Assembly (NCBI GenBank): GCA_052161885.1
Contig: CP197396.1
Span: 1,612,001-1,676,000, forward strand
DNA from: QKTW01 sp052161885
GTDB taxonomy: Bacteria > Bacteroidota > Bacteroidia > Chitinophagales > Chitinophagaceae
DNA length: 64,000 bases
Direction of reading: 5' to 3'
Shown: piece after piece, positions 60,873 to 64,000 of the stretch
Layout: each line of letters opens with the position of its first letter
Numbering within the stretch: position 1 is the stretch's first letter
Program-made: the position numbers and the translations under genes
The notes under the pieces: model-generated
What the model saw: the letters and a program-made list of their open reading frames with translations, nothing else
Told to the model about the DNA's origin: nothing
The model's database searches: none

Positions 60873-63086
60873 TTATATCAGTTTGTCGGGCGTGATGGGC
60901 AAGGTGCGGATGCGCCTGCCGGTAGCATGATACACGGCATTGGCAACAGAGGCTGCAAACCCGATCAATGCAATTTCACCCATTCCTTTTGAGCCCATCG
61001 GGTTTGTGTGCGGATCGGGTTTATCAATAAATAAAGTTTCTATATGCGGCACATCGGCGCTTACCGGTACATGATAGTCGGCCAGATTGTTGTTCACATA
61101 TTTCCCGAACCGATGATCCAGTATTGCTTCTTCTGTAAGTGCCATCCCTATACCGCCTGTTACGCCCCCGATCATCTGGCTGGCAGCTGTTTTAGGACTT
61201 ACAATCCTTCCTGAATCTGCAACTGTGACCACACGATGCACACGCACTACGCCCGTTGCGGGGTGCACACGCACTTCAGCAAAGTGAATAGAGAAGGAAT
61301 ACATAGAATACTGCTGCATTTCCGCTCCGCCTTTTGATTCCACAGTTGCTTCCATTGCAGGTTTATTTTCCTTTTTCAGCAGGTCGGCAATTGCCACCTT
61401 AGCTCCTGACTTATTGCTGATGTTTCCATTTTCAAATACAAGATCTTCAGGCTTCACGTCTTTAAATCTATTATCATTATTCAACAGAGTAAATAACGAT
61501 TTTTTCAGTTCGGCACACACGTCATACACAGCAGAACCGACCGTAGAAACCGTACTGGAGCCACCCTGCATCGGTGCCTGCGGCAGCGAAGAGTTACCAA
61601 GTTCAAATCGTATTTTTTCCCGTGGTATGCCTAATGACTCGTGTGCTATCTGCACCATCGTTGTTGCCGTACCCGGGCCGATATCTGCTGCAGCACTCTG
61701 TAATACCAGCGAACCATCTGCGCTTAATATCGCTTTGGATCTGGCAGTACCACGATGCGCACCAAAGGTGCCGGTACTCATACCATAACCTACCAGCCAG
61801 CCGTCTTCCTGCATAGAGCGCGGCGCCGGATTCCGTTTAAACCAGCCGATCTTATCCGCCCCCGTCTGGTAAGCTTCTTTTACATATTTGCTGGAAAAAG
61901 GCTTGTTTGCCTCCGGATCTGTTTCCGCATAATTGCGCAGGCGGAATTCAATAGGATCTAGATTCAGTTTGTAGGCCATTTCATCCATGGCACATTCCAA
62001 TGCAAAAGCGCCTGTAGCTTCACCCGGTCCGCGCATCCATATGGGCACACCCCTGTCGAGCGCTACCAGCCTGTATTTCGTAACCACATTCGGACAATCG
62101 TACATGAAGTGTGTCATGTTTACTGTGCTCTCCGTAAAGTCTTCGTATGAAGCCGTTTCTGCAACAGCCTCGTGCTGCATACCTACCAGCTTACCCTCTT
62201 TGGTTGCACCCATGAAAAACTTCTGCAGCGTATGCGGCCTATACCCTACCAGCGTAAACATCTGGTCTCGGGAGAGTACCAGTTTCACCGGTCGTTTTAC
62301 AGCTTTGGCAATGGCTACAATAGCCGTTTCATGCGGCCAGGTGCGGAGCGCCATGCCAAATGCACCGCCCACAAATTCAGAATGTACCTGTACATTTTTT
62401 TCTTCCAGGTTAAATGCATGCATCAGCGACTGCTGTGTTGCCTTTACCCCTTGTGTCTTGGCATATACGGTTACTTTATCATCTCCGTCCCACACAGCCA
62501 TAATTCCATGCAGTTCCATCGGGTTGTGCACTTCCACTGGTATCATATAATCTTCTTCCAGCGTAACAGGTGCATTTTTCCACGCACTTTCATCGCCACG
62601 TTTGTAATCACCACCACGCGGCGGCGCGGCTGCTTTCTCTTTATTTGCAGACAGGTCCGTTTGTGGTTTATCTTCTTTGTATTGCGCTTGTACAAGAGAG
62701 GCCGCATATTGGGCGCGTTCCAGTGTATCTGCCACTACAATAGCCACCGGCTGACCATCAAACAATATTTCCGGCGAGCCGAGGATTTTATAATGACTGC
62801 CGCCAATGCTTTTGTGCTGCGGCTGTTTGTCATTTCCCCCGGACTGCTGTTCCCAGCCGGGTATTTTAGGCATATTAAGGTGTGTAAATACCCTCACTAC
62901 ACCGGGAGCATTTTCCGCATCGCGGGTATTGAGCGTAGTAATAATTCCGCGGGCAATTCCAGCTGGCACAACCACCGCATAAGTCATCTGCGGCGCTGTA
63001 AATTCCGCAAAATAGCGGGCTTTGCCCGTAACCTTTGCATAACCGTCTACCCGGTTGATGGGCTCGCTCTTCTTTTCCATTGACAT
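60873..63086 (-). CDS. Molybdenum-binding subunit of a xanthine oxidase-family enzyme (PaoC-like)
   Basis: A 737-residue subunit. The aldehyde-oxidase a/b hammerhead region starts INRVDGYAKVTGKARYFAE. Cofactor-binding loops include EFVGGAFGMALRTW, WMRGPGEATGAFALE and QGGSSTVSTVGSAVY. The catalytic Glu is in GSKGMGEIALIGFAASVANA, near the C-terminus, followed by ATGRRIRTLPITPDKL. The type without an N-terminal FeS domain fits PaoC/YagR. It probably oxidises aldehydes or N-heterocycles; the true substrate is not evident. No Tat signal is visible here; it would be on the FeS subunit outside the window. Confidence 0.92.
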   Translation of the reverse strand: MSMEKKSEPINRVDGYAKVTGKARYFAEFTAPQMTYAVVVPAGIARGIITTLNTRDAENAPGVVRVFTHLNMPKIPGWEQQSGGNDKQPQHKSIGGSHYKILGSPEILFDGQPVAIVVADTLERAQYAASLVQAQYKEDKPQTDLSANKEKAAAPPRGGDYKRGDESAWKNAPVTLEEDYMIPVEVHNPMELHGIMAVWDGDDKVTVYAKTQGVKATQQSLMHAFNLEEKNVQVHSEFVGGAFGMALRTWPHETAIVAIAKAVKRPVKLVLSRDQMFTLVGYRPHTLQKFFMGATKEGKLVGMQHEAVAETASYEDFTESTVNMTHFMYDCPNVVTKYRLVALDRGVPIWMRGPGEATGAFALECAMDEMAYKLNLDPIEFRLRNYAETDPEANKPFSSKYVKEAYQTGADKIGWFKRNPAPRSMQEDGWLVGYGMSTGTFGAHRGTARSKAILSADGSLVLQSAAADIGPGTATTMVQIAHESLGIPREKIRFELGNSSLPQAPMQGGSSTVSTVGSAVYDVCAELKKSLFTLLNNDNRFKDVKPEDLVFENGNISNKSGAKVAIADLLKKENKPAMEATVESKGGAEMQQYSMYSFSIHFAEVRVHPATGVVRVHRVVTVADSGRIVSPKTAASQMIGGVTGGIGMALTEEAILDHRFGKYVNNNLADYHVPVSADVPHIETLFIDKPDPHTNPMGSKGMGEIALIGFAASVANAVYHATGRRIRTLPITPDKLI

Positions 63087-63091
63087 AAGCG

Positions 63092-64000
63092 TTATGCGTT
63101 CCCCGCCGCGGTTTTTAAAGTTTCCACAATAGTATTTGGAGCGAGTGTAAGCTTGAAGTCATTGTAACCATAGCCCTTCGCGCCCTCCATGGCTATAGCC
63201 GCTGCTTTACGGAAAGAGTCTTCATTGACCGGCTTTCCAACTAATGACCTTTCTGCATCGGAAAGACGCCAGGGCTTGTGGGCTACACCGCCCATAGCCA
63301 GCCTGGCCTCCTGTATCATTCCATTCTTTATCTGCAAAGCAGCTGCCACAGACACCAATGCAAAAGCATAAGATGCCCGGTCGCGGATCTTCATATAATG
63401 CGAGTGGTCTCCCATTTGATTAAATGGAATATCTACAGAGACGATCAGTTCTCCCGGCTCCAGGTTATTATCCTTATCCGGCGTGGTACCTGGCAACCGG
63501 TGAAAATTCAGAAATGGTATTGTTCGCCTGCCTTTTGCACCGGCAATGGTTACTGTGGCATCCAGCGCTGCAAGCGCTACACACATATCACTTGGATGTA
63601 CTGCAATGCATTGGTCGCTGCCGCCAAAAATAGCATGCATACGGTTTATGCCGCCGATAGCGCCGCATCCGCTGCCGGGACTGCGTTTATTACAAGGCAT
63701 AGCTGTGTTATAAAAATAAGAACACCTGGTGCGCTGCATCATGTTGCCACCCACGGTTGCCATATTGCGCAATTGCGGAGAAGCACCGGCATTGAGCGCC
63801 ATAGACAACAGCGGAAAATGTTTTTGTACAAGCTTGTGCTCGGCAACGTATGTGTTTTTAGCAAGAGCGCCGATACGCAATCCGTTCGTAGTTTCTTCCA
63901 CATCCTGCAGCGGCAGGTTATTAATATCTATGAGCCTTTCCGGAGCTGTTACACCGCTCTTCATCAGGTCTATGAGATTAGTGCCGCCGGCCAGGAATGC
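63092..64000 (-). CDS. FAD-binding subunit of the molybdenum oxidoreductase (PaoB-like, partial)
   Basis: The gene runs off the right edge of the window: the frame stays open from 63965 to 64000 (AFLAGGTNLIDLM, the FAD-binding start of the family), so the true start is outside. RNMATVGGNMMQRTRC and the PGELIVSVDIPF region mark the CO-dehydrogenase medium-subunit fold. Four cysteines (RCSYF, PCNKR, SGCGAIGG and SDQCIAV) match the extra [4Fe-4S] insertion of PaoB. The C-terminal CODH-C domain follows. It overlaps nothing and is 5 bases before the Mo subunit gene. The [2Fe-2S] PaoA-like gene should lie just to the right. Confidence 0.92.
   Translation of the reverse strand, partial: AFLAGGTNLIDLMKSGVTAPERLIDINNLPLQDVEETTNGLRIGALAKNTYVAEHKLVQKHFPLLSMALNAGASPQLRNMATVGGNMMQRTRCSYFYNTAMPCNKRSPGSGCGAIGGINRMHAIFGGSDQCIAVHPSDMCVALAALDATVTIAGAKGRRTIPFLNFHRLPGTTPDKDNNLEPGELIVSVDIPFNQMGDHSHYMKIRDRASYAFALVSVAAALQIKNGMIQEARLAMGGVAHKPWRLSDAERSLVGKPVNEDSFRKAAAIAMEGAKGYGYNDFKLTLAPNTIVETLKTAAGNA

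Overview
The window looks like a chromosomal segment of a Bacteroidota bacterium, most likely a Chitinophaga-like member of the Chitinophagaceae. Supporting signs are type IX secretion (T9SS) C-terminal sorting domains, a giant SBBP-repeat surface protein, propeller-type sensor kinases, absence of Shine-Dalgarno sequences, and promoters fitting the Bacteroidota pattern TTTG-N19-TAnnTTTG. The taxon is inferred from gene families; no marker gene was compared.

Positions 496-21649 hold a biosynthetic cluster built as two convergent operons that meet at a bidirectional terminator (9212-9246). Together they encode a split synthase resembling polyunsaturated fatty acid (Pfa) or enediyne-type iterative synthases: [flavin enoyl reductase]-KS-AT-ACP, a stand-alone KR, [KS remnant]-AT-DH-phosphopantetheinyl transferase, and a free ACP. 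Interleaved are two glycosyltransferases, a YdjC-type deacetylase, a Gfo/Idh oxidoreductase with a DegT aminotransferase, a TauD dioxygenase, twin methyltransferases, a divergent citrate synthase homologue and two small ferredoxin-fold proteins. The inferred product is an amino-sugar-decorated, hydroxylated, methylated lipid or polyketide, possibly carrying an alkylcitrate-like unit. This is the best candidate for an undescribed system.

Positions 21881-36375 hold a sugar epimerase, decayed gene remnants, a frameshifted T9SS protein fragment, an FkbM methyltransferase, a 2288-residue surface protein, and a divergent response regulator plus hybrid-propeller kinase. Two near-identical 20-bp palindromes lie in the shared upstream region. 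Positions 36596-40519 hold a DUF1826-type protein and a Crp/Fnr regulator flanked by two paralogous exported alpha/beta hydrolases with duplicated promoters (identical 20-bp palindrome, identical spacing), then an OsmC protein.

Positions 40682-44183 are accessory: two orphan genes, an intact Tn5/IS50-like IS4-family element, and an XRE regulator. Positions 44595-54019 are mostly housekeeping or metabolic: purM, an outer-membrane protein, tRNA-Lys beside mtaB, a TPR histidine kinase lacking its phosphoacceptor His, an orphan ABC ATPase, an alcohol dehydrogenase, and an SDR/HxlR divergent pair.

Positions 54016-64000 form one long minus-strand operon joining a PaoABC-like molybdenum oxidoreductase (FAD and Mo subunits; the FeS subunit is presumably outside the window) to almost the whole cofactor pathway: xdhC, mocA, moaA, moeA, moaD, moaE and a moaC-moaB fusion, plus a TauE permease and a small sulfite-oxidase-fold-like exported protein.
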